A DNA stretch of 64,000 bases from Herpetospermum pedunculosum. Lineage: Eukaryota; Streptophyta; Magnoliopsida; Cucurbitales; Cucurbitaceae. Numbering within the stretch: position 1 is the first letter of the stretch; every line of letters begins with the position of its first letter. The notes under the pieces were generated by a model. It was given only the letters and a program-made list of their open reading frames with translations. It did no database searches and was not told the origin of the DNA. The translations under genes were made by a program, and so were the position numbers. Location of the stretch: contig CM051531.1 of NCBI GenBank assembly GCA_028017165.1, positions 8,124,501 to 8,188,500 of the forward strand, written 5' to 3'. Positions 22,701-33,653 of this stretch are shown here, piece after piece.

Positions 22701-24476
22701 AGCTTGCTGAAAAAGGATGTTCCATTCTGTTTTGACAAACAGTGCAAGCTTGCCTTCGATGTTCTGAAAAAGTGCTTGACCAACGCACCCATCATTCATC
22801 CACCGCAGTGGGGGACTCCTTTCGAGATTATGTGCGACGCAAGCAATTATGCCGTAGGCGCTGTGTTGGGCCAGAGGATAGACAAGAAGAGCCATGTGAT
22901 TTATTATGCCTCTAGGACGCTCAATTCCGCGCAGATCGGTTACACAACAACAGAGAAGGAGCTGCTTTCCATAGTTTTCGCTCTTGATAAATTTCGGCCA
23001 TATATTCTTGGATCTAAAGTAATTGTTTTTTCTGATCATGCAGCAGTTCGATATTTGATGAACAAAAAAGACTCGAAGCCTAGACTGCTCAGATGGGTAT
23101 TACTACTCCAGGAGTTCGACGTCTCTGTTCAGGACAGAAAAGGATCAGAAAATACAGTTGCTGACCACTTGAGCCGTATTGTGCGTAATGAGGACGATCT
23201 GCCTCTGAATGACGAATTCCCTGATGAAGTTCTTTTCCAGGTAAGTGTGGAGACACCATGGTACGCCGACATTGTCAATTACTTGGTAACAGGTACGTTC
23301 CCATTCGATTTTTCATATAACCAAAGAGCTAAGCTGAAAAGCGAGGCCAAGACATATGTTTGGGAAGAGCCCATTTTATGGAAATTTTGTGTTGACCAGG
23401 TAATTAGGAAGTGCGTCCCTAAGTCTGAACATAGGTCCATCCTTACCTTTTGCCATGAATTTGCATGTGGGGGACACTTTGGGCAAAATAGGACTGCGAG
23501 AAAAATTTTAGATTGTGGGTTTTTCTGGCCATCACTGTTTAAGGACTGTTATGAGTTTTGTAAATCTTGTGATCAGTGTCAGAGAAAGGGGACCATCACT
23601 AGTAGGAATGAAATGCTCCAAAACCCCATTTTAACTTGTGAAATTTTCGAGGTTTGGGGTATGGACTTTATGGGACCCTTTCCCCCTTCATTTGGTTTTG
23701 TCTATATCTTATTGGCTGTGGACTACGTGTCTAAATGGGTGGAAGCTAAAGCCACCAAAGTTGATACTGCTAATGTTGTTTCAAGTTTTGTCAAATCTAA
23801 TATTTTTAGCAGGTATGGAGTTCCACGAGCCATCATAAGTGACCAGGGGAGCCACTTCTGCAACAAAACGATCCAGGCCTTGATGAGGAAGTATGGGGTA
23901 AATCACAAAATCTCTACCCCGTACCATCCTCAGACCAATGGCCAAGCAGAGGTTTCCAATCGAGAGGTGAAGAGCATCCTCGAGAAAACAGTAAGTCCAG
24001 GAAGGAAGGATTGGAGCCTCAGGCTGGACGACGCTTTGTGGGCTTACCGTACGGCTTACAAAACCCCCATAGGGATGTCTCCCTACCGGATGGTTTATGG
24101 TAAAGCCTGTCATCTCCCCGTGGAGATCGAGCACAAAGCTTACTGGGCTGTGAAGAAGTGCAACATGGACTTTGACTTGGCGGGCGAAGAAAGACTCCTC
24201 AAATTGCAAGAACTGGAGGAGCTTCGCCTGGACGCATATGAGAACTCGAAGACCTACAAGGAAAAAACCAAAATGTTCCACGACAGACGAGTCGTCAGAA
24301 AACACTTCGAAGTTGGTCAGAAGGTCTTATTGTTCAACTCCCGCCTGAAGTTCATGCCAGGTAAACTTCGTTCCAGGTGGCTTGGTCCTTTCATTATAAC
24401 TGATGTCCATCACTATGGTGCAGTCAAGATTCAGAGCCTGGATACAGAGAAAGAATACACGGTGAATGGCCAGTGA
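19713..24476 (+). CDS. Athila-type gag-pol polyprotein
   Basis: 1587 residues in one frame. Gag is in about residues 60-230 (LRAFPFTLRGEARDWL and neighbours); I see no CCHC zinc knuckle. The AINLRSGKEV motif follows at about 310. Protease has D459 in DLGAS. Reverse transcriptase spans about 700-960 with WVSPIHVVPKK, a family-typical insertion after it, and the catalytic FMDD at 893-896. RNase H includes D1042 in CDAS and TEKEL near 1081. Integrase has the zinc finger H1248, H1255, C1286, C1289, then D1318, D1377 and E1413 with 35 residues between the last two, and WLGPF near the end. The start is the first ATG of the frame after the leader. The frame ends at TGA 24474-24476 right after VNGQ, where related elements usually read on with Arg; the frame stays open to 24557. 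All catalytic residues are present. Confidence 0.93.
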   Translation: MEIDDEIGAPKTLRQWTSFAMGHQPSCISYPEILGEFVLKSGLIDHLPSFCGEADEDPYKHLKAFQMTSSAMKPGGITEDQLYLRAFPFTLRGEARDWLHYLPSGIIFTWEKLQSLFLERYFPASKARAVKKDIRQFEQGKDEAFHECWERFTKLCEKCPNHLIAEAELIEFFYEGLLPHDCQMLDAASGGALWEKTPVEARQLISNMAENRRQYGGRNEYAKMSTDVSELKEQVSQVFGLIHAMKEKSSQAVSSVSGQAIEGMFKSLMEASNETRSQIESLREEFSEVKERMSKIESKAEGVNAINLRSGKEVPSKTTPESPPKDSEISPDKCSQAPSETVVTPPIISMKSYTPVAPFPSRLARPSKETEDADVLQTLRKVGINIPLLDAIQQIPRYAKFLKEMCTMKRKTKSAERVVVSKNVSALITQGIPNKCQDPGMFLLPCTIGDREIEHAMLDLGASINVMPYSVYKSLGLDGMQETSIIIQLANRSSIRPLGLIEDVLVKVKDLIFPADFYVIKMEENASTTSVLLGRPFMKTAKTKINVHDGTLSVEYEGDVFEFNVFDAMKQRADVHSVCKIDLIDTLEQEECMTVVDGDDPLVFTEIVGEIESSVTILTDSSEQPTSALETCEKPTKILPSLLQAPKLELKELPGHLKYVYLGEVETLPVIISKELTSEQEGELIGVLKKNKRAMGWTLADLHRLSPVLCMHKIRLDEGAKPSREPQRRLNPAMKEVVLSEIHKLLDAGIIFPISDSQWVSPIHVVPKKTGMTVIRNDKGELVPKRVQNGWRMCIDFRKLNDVTKKDHFPIPFIDQMVERLAGKPFFCFLDGFSGFYQIPIAQEDQEKTTFTCPFGTYAYRRMPFGLCNAPGTFQRCMMSIFSEFVEKCIEVFMDDFTVYGSSFKDCLFNLSRVMERCIETNLVLNFEKCHFMASQGIVLGHVVSAKGIEVDKAKIDVISDLPYPTNLREVRSFLGHAGFYRRFIKDFSKIVTPMTSLLKKDVPFCFDKQCKLAFDVLKKCLTNAPIIHPPQWGTPFEIMCDASNYAVGAVLGQRIDKKSHVIYYASRTLNSAQIGYTTTEKELLSIVFALDKFRPYILGSKVIVFSDHAAVRYLMNKKDSKPRLLRWVLLLQEFDVSVQDRKGSENTVADHLSRIVRNEDDLPLNDEFPDEVLFQVSVETPWYADIVNYLVTGTFPFDFSYNQRAKLKSEAKTYVWEEPILWKFCVDQVIRKCVPKSEHRSILTFCHEFACGGHFGQNRTARKILDCGFFWPSLFKDCYEFCKSCDQCQRKGTITSRNEMLQNPILTCEIFEVWGMDFMGPFPPSFGFVYILLAVDYVSKWVEAKATKVDTANVVSSFVKSNIFSRYGVPRAIISDQGSHFCNKTIQALMRKYGVNHKISTPYHPQTNGQAEVSNREVKSILEKTVSPGRKDWSLRLDDALWAYRTAYKTPIGMSPYRMVYGKACHLPVEIEHKAYWAVKKCNMDFDLAGEERLLKLQELEELRLDAYENSKTYKEKTKMFHDRRVVRKHFEVGQKVLLFNSRLKFMPGKLRSRWLGPFIITDVHHYGAVKIQSLDTEKEYTVNGQ

Positions 24477-25602
24477 TTAAAGATCTTTCATGAGGGAATG
24501 TCAGAGGACTTCGACGATCATGCCTACTTGAAAGAGCCTGATTATGAGAAAGGATAAAATGAGTTTTGGTAAAGTCGAGCAATCGACTCTAAAAATTTGC
24601 GCTACTCGGAGGCACCCGAGCTTGAACTGTACATGCTTTTTGTTTACTTACCGTCTTTAGGATTAGTTTAGATTTCTACTCTGATGTTGTGAATTTTCAG
24701 GTGAAACAATGGCTCATCCTTGCGGTTTATTGGCTAAGGTTAAAGCGCACTCTCCAACCCTCTAAGTCACAATTCAGGGAAGGTTTTCTTTCCTTTTGTG
24801 TTGACTGTGCATATTTAGTCCAATGAGGACATTGTCAATTTTTAAGTTGGGGGTGGTGGGTTGTGCCTTATAGTGATTGTCGAGTTTAGTTATGGAATCC
24901 TGATTAACTTGTTGAGTTATGGTGAATGCATGTTAGTCCGATTATGAAATTCTGTGATGTACTGCTAAGGTCTTCGTATGTGTGTTTGTCGTGAAATTCT
25001 GCATAATTGCATATGTTAAGGCCATTTTGAAAAAAAAATTCAAGTTATTTTCCTGTTTAAGCTTCGCATGTTAGCACTCTATCTTGGATCTGTGGGTTTA
25101 GGGTAGCTCTGTTTGTTTTGAAATCCGTTGTCACCTCGAAAGGCAACCTTAGGATGGGCTAAGATTCGCTCTTGTTTGTAATCCGTGTGCTTAAAATTTT
25201 AACATGATTTTTAGACTAAAAGAAAAATGAATGCAAGTTTATAAAAAAAAAAAAAAAATAAAATAAAAAAAAAAAATAAATCTCATGAGGCGTTCCTCCT
25301 TCTTGAGCTGCCTTAGTAGCCAGGGGCGGTCGTGTAACCCACGGTCGTAGGATAGATAGAGCTGTTCTAAGCCTGTTGAAATCTAAGATCGAGGAGCTAA
25401 GTCCGAAGCATAAATAGGGAAGCATCTTTAAATTTTTCGAATTGTTCTTAACCAATGCATGCATGTAGCTGTTTCTTTCAAATGCAAATGCCCTGTCGTT
25501 TCCAGTACTGAGAATCGAGTCCCTAGCATGTATTCTCGTTTTATTTGATTAATCAGAATTCCACCTTGCTCGAGGACTAGCAAGAATTAAGTTGGGGGTG
25601 TT
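24477..25602 (+). other. 3' non-coding region of Athila element
   Basis: No env-like or other frame of useful size is found on the sense strand. The first 80 bases (to the TAA at 24555-24557) continue the pol frame after its premature TGA. AAGTTGGGGGTGG at about 24843 is a polypurine-like motif nearly repeated just before the 3' LTR. An A-rich low-complexity patch lies at 25240-25280. Confidence 0.7.
25589..25602 (+). promoter_or_regulatory. Polypurine tract
   Basis: AAGTTGGGGGTGTT directly precedes the TGATAG of the 3' LTR. It is a short G-rich tract in the expected place for plus-strand priming, although two T's interrupt it. Confidence 0.7.
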
Positions 25603-27093
25603 TGATAGCTCCATTTTGGAGCTATAATTATGTCCCTAATTCACGTTTATTATTGGCTTAATCTTGTTTATATGTGATTATTGCAGGTGTTCTCGGTAAT
25701 TCGTCCTCGGGAGCGTTTCGGCGCTTTTCGGGGCTTAATATCGCAATTTAAAGGCCTAGGAACACTTCTCGGGAAGACCCGTGCAAAGGCATGAAGGTTG
25801 AGCACTTTTGGGAAATTGAAGGCAAAAATCCATGCATCAACCCGAGAGCTAGCGTCGAGCAACAGCGTCGAGACGCTAGCTCGACGCTGCCCAGCGTCGA
25901 GACGCTGCCATAGCGTCTCGACGCTCCGAAGTCTGAAGCGCTGAATTGAAGAAAAACCCGAGAGCAAGCGTCGAGTGATAGCGTCTCGACGCTCGCTCGA
26001 CGCCGATCAGCGTCTCGACGCTGGTCGAGCGTCTCGACGCCACCCCGACTGCGCGCGCGGATTATTTAGGGCGCAGCGTCGAGACGCTGCCCTAGCGTCT
26101 CGACGCTACGACGGATTACTTAAGTTTCTGTCCGATTTTAGCCGCCATTATCATCTTCTACCTCGAGCTCCGCGCCTGATTTGACGTCCAGCAGCTGTTT
26201 TCCACCATGGGAGGGGCTAGGAAGCTCGATTTGAAGCCGTCCCACACCACACAAGTCATGAGTGAGTAGATTTACCGTTTTTGGCTCGGGATTGTAAGGA
26301 TAAATGTAGTATGAACTCTTGGTGAGGTTGTAGGATTGAAATTCTGAGTTGGTTGGATATTTTATTGAATTGAATTCTATTTCTTAGCTTAATCTATGAG
26401 CACGTTTGAATGATTTAGGACTAGGCACCCTTGATTTTGAGCATGTTCATTTGTTAAAGGATTTGATGCCGTGCCTCTCGTTTCCGCCAAGTAACAAGGA
26501 ATTATGGCACCTTGAGCGTATTGGCATCCTTACGCTCTTGGTGTTCGTTCTTCCCGAATTAGAATTCCAAATCGACATACTAATTTCGCGTCCAAATTAG
26601 ATAGTTGTCACAGTTAGCTTGTTGCTACCGTTCGGTCTTGGGAGAGCGTTGGCCGCCAATGTCCGAACGGTATGCTTGATTAGCATGATTATTTATGTCT
26701 AATTAAATCCATGGAGCATGTCTGGGTTATTCATTAATTTTAGACGAGCTGTGCATTCGTTAATTTATTCAACCATAAAACTCGTCATCCTATGATCCAA
26801 GAGGTTAGCTAAATTTATCCCCGATAGTCCCGAGTCGGAAACTCCGTTAGCTAAGTTTTCCCATTTGCTTTGTTCCATTTTAGTTACTTGAAAACCAACA
26901 ATTACCCCTTATTTCACTTATATTAATAGTTTGCAAATTTAATCAAGATTAAGTCAAAATACCTTAATTCCCTGTGGATCGACCCCGTTGCTACTATTCT
27001 ACAAATAGTTTAGTGATTTCGGGCACTTATAAATTTATTTTGGCGGGTCTCGACAACCCGATGATTGGCGATAGTTCAATAATATCGTTACCA
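25603..27093 (+). repeat. 3' LTR of Athila element
   Basis: 1491 bp, TGATAGCTCC...TTACCA. Aligned by eye with the 5' LTR it differs at four places, all transitions, with no length difference. Two of the four are at CpG in the 5' LTR, which fits methylation-driven C-to-T change. Confidence 0.95.
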
Positions 27094-27098
27094 GGTCT
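27094..27098. repeat. Target-site duplication GGTCT, right
   Basis: Second copy of GGTCT, followed by CTACCAGTGG, which continues the interrupted CGA-rich island. Confidence 0.95.
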
Positions 27099-29227
27099 CT
27101 ACCAGTGGCCGGCTGAAAGTGTCGTCGATGTTCGACCGAAGTTTTCGCCGAAGATCTTCGGCGATTGTCGTTATCGGTGATCGGGCGGAGGTGGATGTCG
27201 CTGGTGGTCGGCCAAAATTTTCGTCGAAGGTCTCCATCGGTCGCCAATGATTAGGAAGAGGTGGCCGTCGTCGGAGATGGTCGCTGGAGAACGACGACGA
27301 TGGCCGAAGGTGGTCACTAGAAGTCGCTGAAGGAGGTGAGCGACAATGATGAACGTCATTTATGTCGTGTTTTTACCCTTTAAATCCTACTCATTAATTG
27401 ACTTTTTTTATTTAAATTAAATATAATTGTGCAGGTAATTGATTTAAAAAGAATAAAAATAGGAAAGTCACATGCCCAAGGTCGTTTTGTCGATATAAAA
27501 AAATTTGGAGGGTAAAAGAGTCATTTTTTTATTATAAGAATTAATGTTGTTTTAATCATTTTCAGGAAATATGTAATTTTGCTCCCGCTTGTGGCCACAG
27601 AGAAGTCACAAAGTGTAATTGACCGAATAAAAACGATTTTTGTTGGGATATTTTGGTCAAAGATCTTCGAGTGAATTAGCAAACAATCCCTACGCCTATA
27701 AAATGAACCTCAAGCCCTCATTCATAATTGATCTTTACAACAAATCATCTCCACATCATCGATCAACCTCCTTTCTCTCGAGGAACTCCTCCAATCCCAA
27801 AACTCCAACAAGAGCTGACCACTCCTCTGTAAACGTTCTACTTCAGCCATCTCCAGAAGGAAGGTGCTACGAGGATTCGATTCGCATTGACGACGTGAAT
27901 CGAGCGAGTAGAGACCCTTCGTCCATTGTCCACGAGTTCGAGTGAGAGAAAGTTGGAAAAAATTTCAGATTTATTTTCTGTTGTATTCTGAACATTTTCT
28001 ATTTACATTCTGTTTTTATTTCGCATTTCGTTCAGTTTTTAATTTTTTTTCACGCAAAATTACCATTTTACTCTTTAGCTAGTTTTCGCATTTATAATTG
28101 AATTTTCAGTTCTAAACCTTCGTTATTTCAATTCTGTCTTTCATTTATCATTTAAATTCTGTTTTTATTCCATTTTTCGTTTTGTTCTTAATTTTTGAGT
28201 AAAATTACCATTTTACCCTTTAGTCATTTTTTTGTTTATGAATTATTTATCAATGAAGTATTTTAGTTTGTTTTCATTATGAGCTAAGTTTTTCTAAGGG
28301 ATTCAATTATGTGAATGCCCATTAAGAAACGAGCTAGCTTGATAGCTCTAAATTACGGTTTTACCCTTATGCCTTGTGTGGTTCGTCCTTTACTGAATAT
28401 ATGCAAAAATGTTAGATTAACTTGATCACTTAATTAGTATGAAATGTTAATGTCGATACTGGACATGTCGGGCAATTAACGGCTCTCGTAAAGGTGATAT
28501 AGCAGAAAAGCCTAGAAATAGGATTTCGTCGATTGTCCTTGATTGCATGCTTAACTATCTAAAATCATGGACCATAGGTATAACGACTTAGACTTCTAAA
28601 GGTACTTGCAAAGACGCTGAATAGGAGATGAATCTGATCCAAAAACACAAGGTACTACGTGGTAACTCTATGGTGGCAGACTGTCAAGTAAACTCAACTT
28701 AGGGCTGAAACATGATTGAATCCCCGTTTTTGTTATTGTTTTCAACCTAAAACCATCAAAACATTAGCAATTTATTTTTGTTACTTTTCATTGCATTCGG
28801 AAAACAATTCTTTCTAAAACTAAATTCCACAACAGTCTTTTGGGATTCGATACTTGGAATACTTCCCATATTATTACTTCATTGACACTTGCACTTGACC
28901 ATATATTTCATTGCAGGTTATTGAACCAAACTATACACCCACGTTTTGGTCATCAGACAACAACCATGAGTAGAGAAAATTTAAAAGAGTAGTGTAAGGG
29001 TATTTTGGTAATTTTAATATACTATGAAAATTATAGAGAATTCTCAATTAAACATAAAAAAAAAACATTTTTAAAAAAAATTAATATGAGTGTTTCACTC
29101 AAAATAATTTATTTTCAAAACTCATTCTGCAATAAATCATTTTTGGTGGTTGTCAAGCACCACATTTTTTTCTAAAATGATTTTTTTTCAAAAATTAAAC
29201 CCTTAGGAATACAATCCAAACACACCC
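27099..29227. other. Right part of PIF-like element, LTR-like interior
   Basis: Contains the rest of the CGA-rich island (to about 27360), then a stretch organised like an LTR promoter: TATAAAA at 27697-27703, then an open frame of about 100 codons ending at 27945. That frame is not kept at full length in the 52.3-54.5 kb and 2.4-4.9 kb copies. Further right, TGGGATTCGATACTTGG near 28840 and CACTTGCACTTGACC near 28888 resemble LTR 3' ends of plant gypsy elements. I found no target duplication, so a decayed solo LTR is only a suggestion. Confidence 0.35.
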
Positions 29228-30718
29228 TTAATAATTGTGTACTTTCATTTTTAATGTTGCAAATACTTTAAACTTGTGTACATTTTAATTTTCTATACTT
29301 TCAAAATATCTATTTTGGTTCCTATACTTTTATAAACAATCATGTTTCATTTTGTTTAAAAAAATACTAACGCGAATTCTATATATAAATTCCAACACAA
29401 ATCATACGAATTCTATTAGACATATTATTGAAAGTTCAAGAGACCTATTTGATAATTTTTTTTTACAACAAATGGGGCATGTAGATTTGAAATTCCGACC
29501 TCAAAAGAGTAGTATAGGTCAATTACCGTTCAGTTATGCTTCACATGAACACTTTTTTAAAGTTAAGAGATTTAGTTGACACGAAAGAAACCAAATTTTT
29601 ATTTTTAATTTTGTCTCTAAATCTATATACAATTATGATTTTAGATGGAATCTATTAAAACAAAAAGCTACTTGCTGGGGAGAAATAGACCCGACGAAGA
29701 TTTTTATCATCTCTATTTTCGTTCCAGGCTTTTAAGAGACATCGCCAAGAAAGAGAATAATATTATTTTGAATCCCTTTATAAAATCAACACTTTTTTAT
29801 ATCTTTTTTTATTTGGAATCAATCAACTTGAGGCTGTCTTCTTTTGGCAAATGATTGTTTTGAATATTGTATGACACTTGAGGAAATTATGATAAACTTC
29901 ACACACTCCTCATTTTATGTTTCCATCAAATTTTGTATTTTTAAATGTCTCAAACAATAGAATGTAAAATTTTACACATGATTGATACATAAATTTAGCT
30001 GAGTAGGTTGAGGTTAGATCGAATAATGTAGATCACTTATGTATTGTTCGAATCTTGTAAGGTAAGATTTTACACGGATGAGGTATTATGTCTAACACAC
30101 TCTTATGATTAAGTCAAGCAAGAGTATAATAGAATTGTGTACCTTTAATGATGGGTCGTTCTCCTAATTTATAAGTATTTGTCCCGACATTAGTGTTAGA
30201 AGGGCGTAAAATTGACCGATCGTAATCTCGGAAGGAAAGATTCTATGCTTCGGCTCGACCATAACCACCTCAGTCTGATTCTTTCCTTTTTAAATAGTCG
30301 GTTTGGCAGTCCTCCATTCGGCCCTTAGGCCTTCAGGGCCCTTTCATTGGCTCGTGGGCCTCTGGATTTTTCTCCAGGGGAAATCAGAATGTCTACAATA
30401 AATAACGTTTAATGAAAAATGTTTAAATACGTGTTTTATTTACAATGTATGTCTAGAGATTTTTTAGGAGCAAATCTTTGGTTCCCTATTATACCCTTTT
30501 AAGATTTCCTATTTTAAAAATTATTAGTTTTGAAATTAGTTTATTTTATTTTAAAATTTAATTAGTTTTAAGAGTTTATTTGATGAGGTGGATATTTTCC
30601 GTACAAAGAAACCGAATTTGTTTTTTTCCCGTTAAGTAATTTCTAGCGTATCTCTATGGGTTCCTCTGAGTAGAGTCGCCGCACACATCATCTGTCAGAG
30701 TATACGTTTGGGCACACC
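29228..30718. other. AT-rich region with no recognised gene
   Basis: Short open frames of 69-75 codons are present, identical in position in both U1 and U2 (54652-55154). They are AT-rich, have no domain I know and no codon bias. A GC-richer patch at 30200-30370 (AGGGCCCTTTC and neighbours) also lacks coding signs. Confidence 0.35.
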
Positions 30719-31456
30719 CGTGGAGATATACTTCGAGTGGGGCCGCACACACACACCTCTGGTAGAGGTATATATATGGACACACCACAAGAACATTCTC
30801 CAACCCGTGTAATCCCGATGTAATTGTAATTCTATTTGAAATCTAATTTGAGTGAATTAGATTCAAGAGGTCTCATATAAGATAATTAAATTTGTGAATT
30901 TGGAAGAGAATTTTAAAGTCTCAAATTAATTTGGAGTTTTATTTAAAGTTCAAAAATTAGTTTGAAATCTAATTTGAGTGAATTAGATTCAAGCGGTCTC
31001 ATATAAAATAATTAAATTTGTGAATTTGGAAGAGAATTTTAAAGTCTCCAAATAATTTGGAGTTTTATTTAAACTTCAAAAATTAGACGTGGAGATATAC
31101 TTCGAGTGGGGCCGCGCACACACAACCTCTAGTAGGGGTATATATATGGACACACCACAAGAACAATCTCCAACCAGTGTAATCCCAATGTAATTATAAT
31201 TGTATTTGAAATCTAATTTGAGTGAATTAGATTCAAGCGGTCTCATATAAGATAATTAAATTTGTGAATTTGGAAAAGAATTTTAAAGTCTCAAATTAAT
31301 TTGGAGTTTTATTTAAAGTTCAAAAATTAGTTTGAAATCAAATATGAGTGAATTAGATTCAAGCGATCTCATATAAAATAATTAAATTTGTGAATTTGGA
31401 AGAGAATTTTAAAGTCTCAAAATAATTTAGAGTTTTATTTAAACTTTAAAAATTAG
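30719..31456. repeat. 369-bp tandem repeat, two units, U1
   Basis: Two units with a 369-bp period (TGGAGATATACTTCGAGT at 30721 and 31090). Each unit is itself compound: a GC-richer head with CGCACACACA and GTATATATATGGACACACC, then two AT-rich subunits of about 128 bp that share TTTGAAATCTAATTTGAGTG. Duplicated at 56026-56764. Function unknown; it may be an LTR or satellite remnant. Confidence 0.8.
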
Positions 31457-33653
31457 AAAGAAGAGGAGAAAATAGGCAGTTACAAACCTACTTTTTAGGT
31501 AATTTGAAAATAAAAGAAATTAGAAAATAAATGAACCCTAATTTTGTCTTTCTCTCTCCCTCTTCATCGATGTGCCCATCTTCCTTTGTTTTCACCCAAC
31601 GCCTCCCCTCATCTTCTCAATTCGGCAACCTCCTTCTTTATCGATGTGCCCATCTCTCTTTGTTTTCAGCCGTCACCCAACGCCTCCCCTCATCTTCTAA
31701 ATCTAGAAATTGTTATTCTCTAACGACCACACATTTGACCTCAATATTTCGACAAACGCCGACGAGTTCAAGAAATCGGAGAAGAAATGCGAGAGAGGAA
31801 AATGCTTACCAAGTAGGTTATGGAGAAACGACTTTGCGATAGAGGAATTGCGAGTCTAGGTCGGACGTACCCATCTAATGCATCGGTGGTTCAGTTTGAA
31901 GGATTTTGATGTAGGTTATGGAGAAACGGAAGAACAACTCCGTTTTGGTTGCTTTTAGGGTGAACATAGGCGCCTTTCGATTTTCCTTCGCTTCTGATTT
32001 TTGAAGAATGGAGTTCCAGATTTGGAGTTGGCGATTTTTGAAGAATGTGTCGGTGGTTCAGTTCTGCTTTTAGGGTCGAACGTAAGCGCGTTTTGGTTGT
32101 CGATTGAAGGTAGCGTGTTCATAAATTTCCATCTACCCCATAAAACACATTATACTCATTCCTTGGGAAGCAATACCTTATTTTTTTTAAAAAGCAATTC
32201 CCTCTTCTTAAGTTGTTGGCGTCCTTTATTATTCATTAATACACAGAACTTCCAAACTCATTTCCATCCCATTATTATTATGTGTGCACGGATGCACACA
32301 CCCCACTGTTAATGCTAATTTGTACTGTCTGCAGCTGCACAAACGGCACAGCCCGCCCCAGTATTAGTTTGTGTGCAGTCATACACACACCTTCATTGGG
32401 TGGCTAGAACACTTCCTATAGGTATACACAGCCCCTTGTGGGTATTCTTTTTACTTTGTATGCAGACATACACACACCGCCACTGATGGATGCAATCGGC
32501 CTGTATTAGTTACTCAAGTATATAGACTCTGATGGATGCAATCGGCCTGTATTACTTACTCAAGTATATAGACTCATTTATCATTTTTAACGTTATCTAC
32601 ACTATTGGGGGTGAGGTATAACCATGTATGGAAATTTGGATAAGTGTCATCCCTCTGATTTTTAACGGCTTCTCTCTACTTAATTAATCCTCTCTGTTAA
32701 ATCCACGTCAAACTCTGATTTCTCTCTCTTCCTAAACTTTGATATTTTAAAATATTCTATTTTTAATTCTCAAAATTAGGAGAAATTGACGAAGGGTAAA
32801 CAAGTCCATTTGGTTCTAAAATCTCATACTAAATTTAGGTTTTAGACATAATTCAAAATAAAAAAGATTAGCCATTTTTCATGTTGGGTGGCTTAATTGT
32901 AGACATTCCTCTAGTTTTCCCTTTTCTTTATGAATAGGTAAGAAATTACGATTGATATTTAAAAAAAAAAGGATTTTCTTCGAGATTGACAAAAAAAAAA
33001 AAAAAAAAAAAATTGATACTGTTAGTTTATATATGAAATAATTACTTTGCATACTCTATAAATAGTTAATTACATAGTCAAAATTTCTCAAAATAATAAT
33101 AATTATAATAATAAACATCATTAAAAAAAAAAAAAAAATTTAATACATGTCAAGTACGGTTGAGTTATGACGGTCACTTTAACATTTAATTTTATAGAAA
33201 TTAAATTAACATATTATTTAAAATTATAACCTTGGATATATTAATCGACATATATAATATACGTGTTTAAAGAAAACATATATAATATACTTAAAGATAA
33301 AATATCATTTTGGTCACTGTACTTTGGATTTCATTCTATTTTAGTTCTTGTACTTTCAATAAAATTTAAAATTGATCTTTATTGTTAATTTGAAGTTAAT
33401 TTTTATCACAATTTATTAAATAATAATAATAATTTTAAAGCATGAAAATACATGATGTAAACATATTTTCAAAGTTTATAGAAGATCAATTTTAAGTTTT
33501 ACTAAAATTGGACAATTGAAAGTACATGAACTAAAATGAAATGAAATGAAATTTAAAGTAAAGTGACAAAAATGATATTTTAACATATACTTAATTAGAC
33601 TATCAAAATAATAATAATATATACTAAGTCATTTGCAACTAAACATGGTTATC
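31457..33653. other. Region without a supported gene
   Basis: A pyrimidine-rich leader-like stretch (31540-31720) repeats TCTTTGTTTTCA-type words and the phrase CAACGCCTCCCCTCATC. Its open frames differ between U1 and U2, which argues against a protein. Around 32280-32470 are several TACACACACC and TGCACAC words. From 32700 to 33650 the DNA is AT-rich with poly-A runs near 32991 and 33123. Confidence 0.4.
32484..32575. repeat. 46-bp tandem duplication
   Basis: Two units of 46 bp starting TGATGGATGCAATCGGCC at 32484 and 32530, with one difference. Both units also occur in U2 (57761 and 57807), where they are identical, so the duplication predates U1/U2. Confidence 0.85.

Larger units (their letters stand above)
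18059..27093 (+). mobile_element. Ty3/gypsy LTR retrotransposon, Athila type
   Basis: A 9035-bp element: LTR, tRNA-Asp primer site, one gag-pol frame in the order gag-PR-RT-RNase H-INT, a non-coding 1.1-kb 3' region, polypurine-like tract, LTR. Gene order with integrase last places it in Ty3/gypsy. Absence of a chromodomain, the long RT insertion, the gag LRSGKEV motif and the tRNA-Asp primer site point to Athila. The LTRs are the same length and differ at four transitions (18317, 18463, 18982, 19545 in the 5' LTR), so the insertion is young. Athila elements often carry an env-like frame after pol; none is visible here. It lies inside the PIF-like element in U1 only. Confidence 0.95.
17707..29227 (+). 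mobile_element. PIF/Harbinger-like element, copy 2, split by Athila
   Basis: Left end GGTCGGTTTGGATTG at 17707, right end CAATCCAAACACACCC at 29227, with TTAA outside each. Without the nested Athila element and its target duplication it is about 2.5 kb, like the copies at 2443-4925 and 52047-54527. No transposase is recognisable, so it would be non-autonomous. Its interior includes the CGA-rich island that received the Athila insertion and LTR-like sequence with a TATA box. Confidence 0.4.

Noticed and set aside
24477..25602. env-like gene expected for an Athila element
   Set aside because: No sense frame of adequate size, signal peptide or membrane segment was found in this interval.
27640..27945. 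101-codon frame after a TATA box
   Set aside because: It is shortened or split in the copies at 3728-3937 and 53000-53250; it looks like LTR or leader sequence, not a conserved gene.
29352..29854. Two 69-75 codon frames identical in U1 and U2
   Set aside because: The identity is explained by recent duplication; AT-rich, no known domain, no neighbouring gene signals.
31531..31842. 103-codon frame in a pyrimidine-rich stretch
   Set aside because: The U2 copy reads in a different frame after small indels, the composition is low-complexity, and no domain is recognised.
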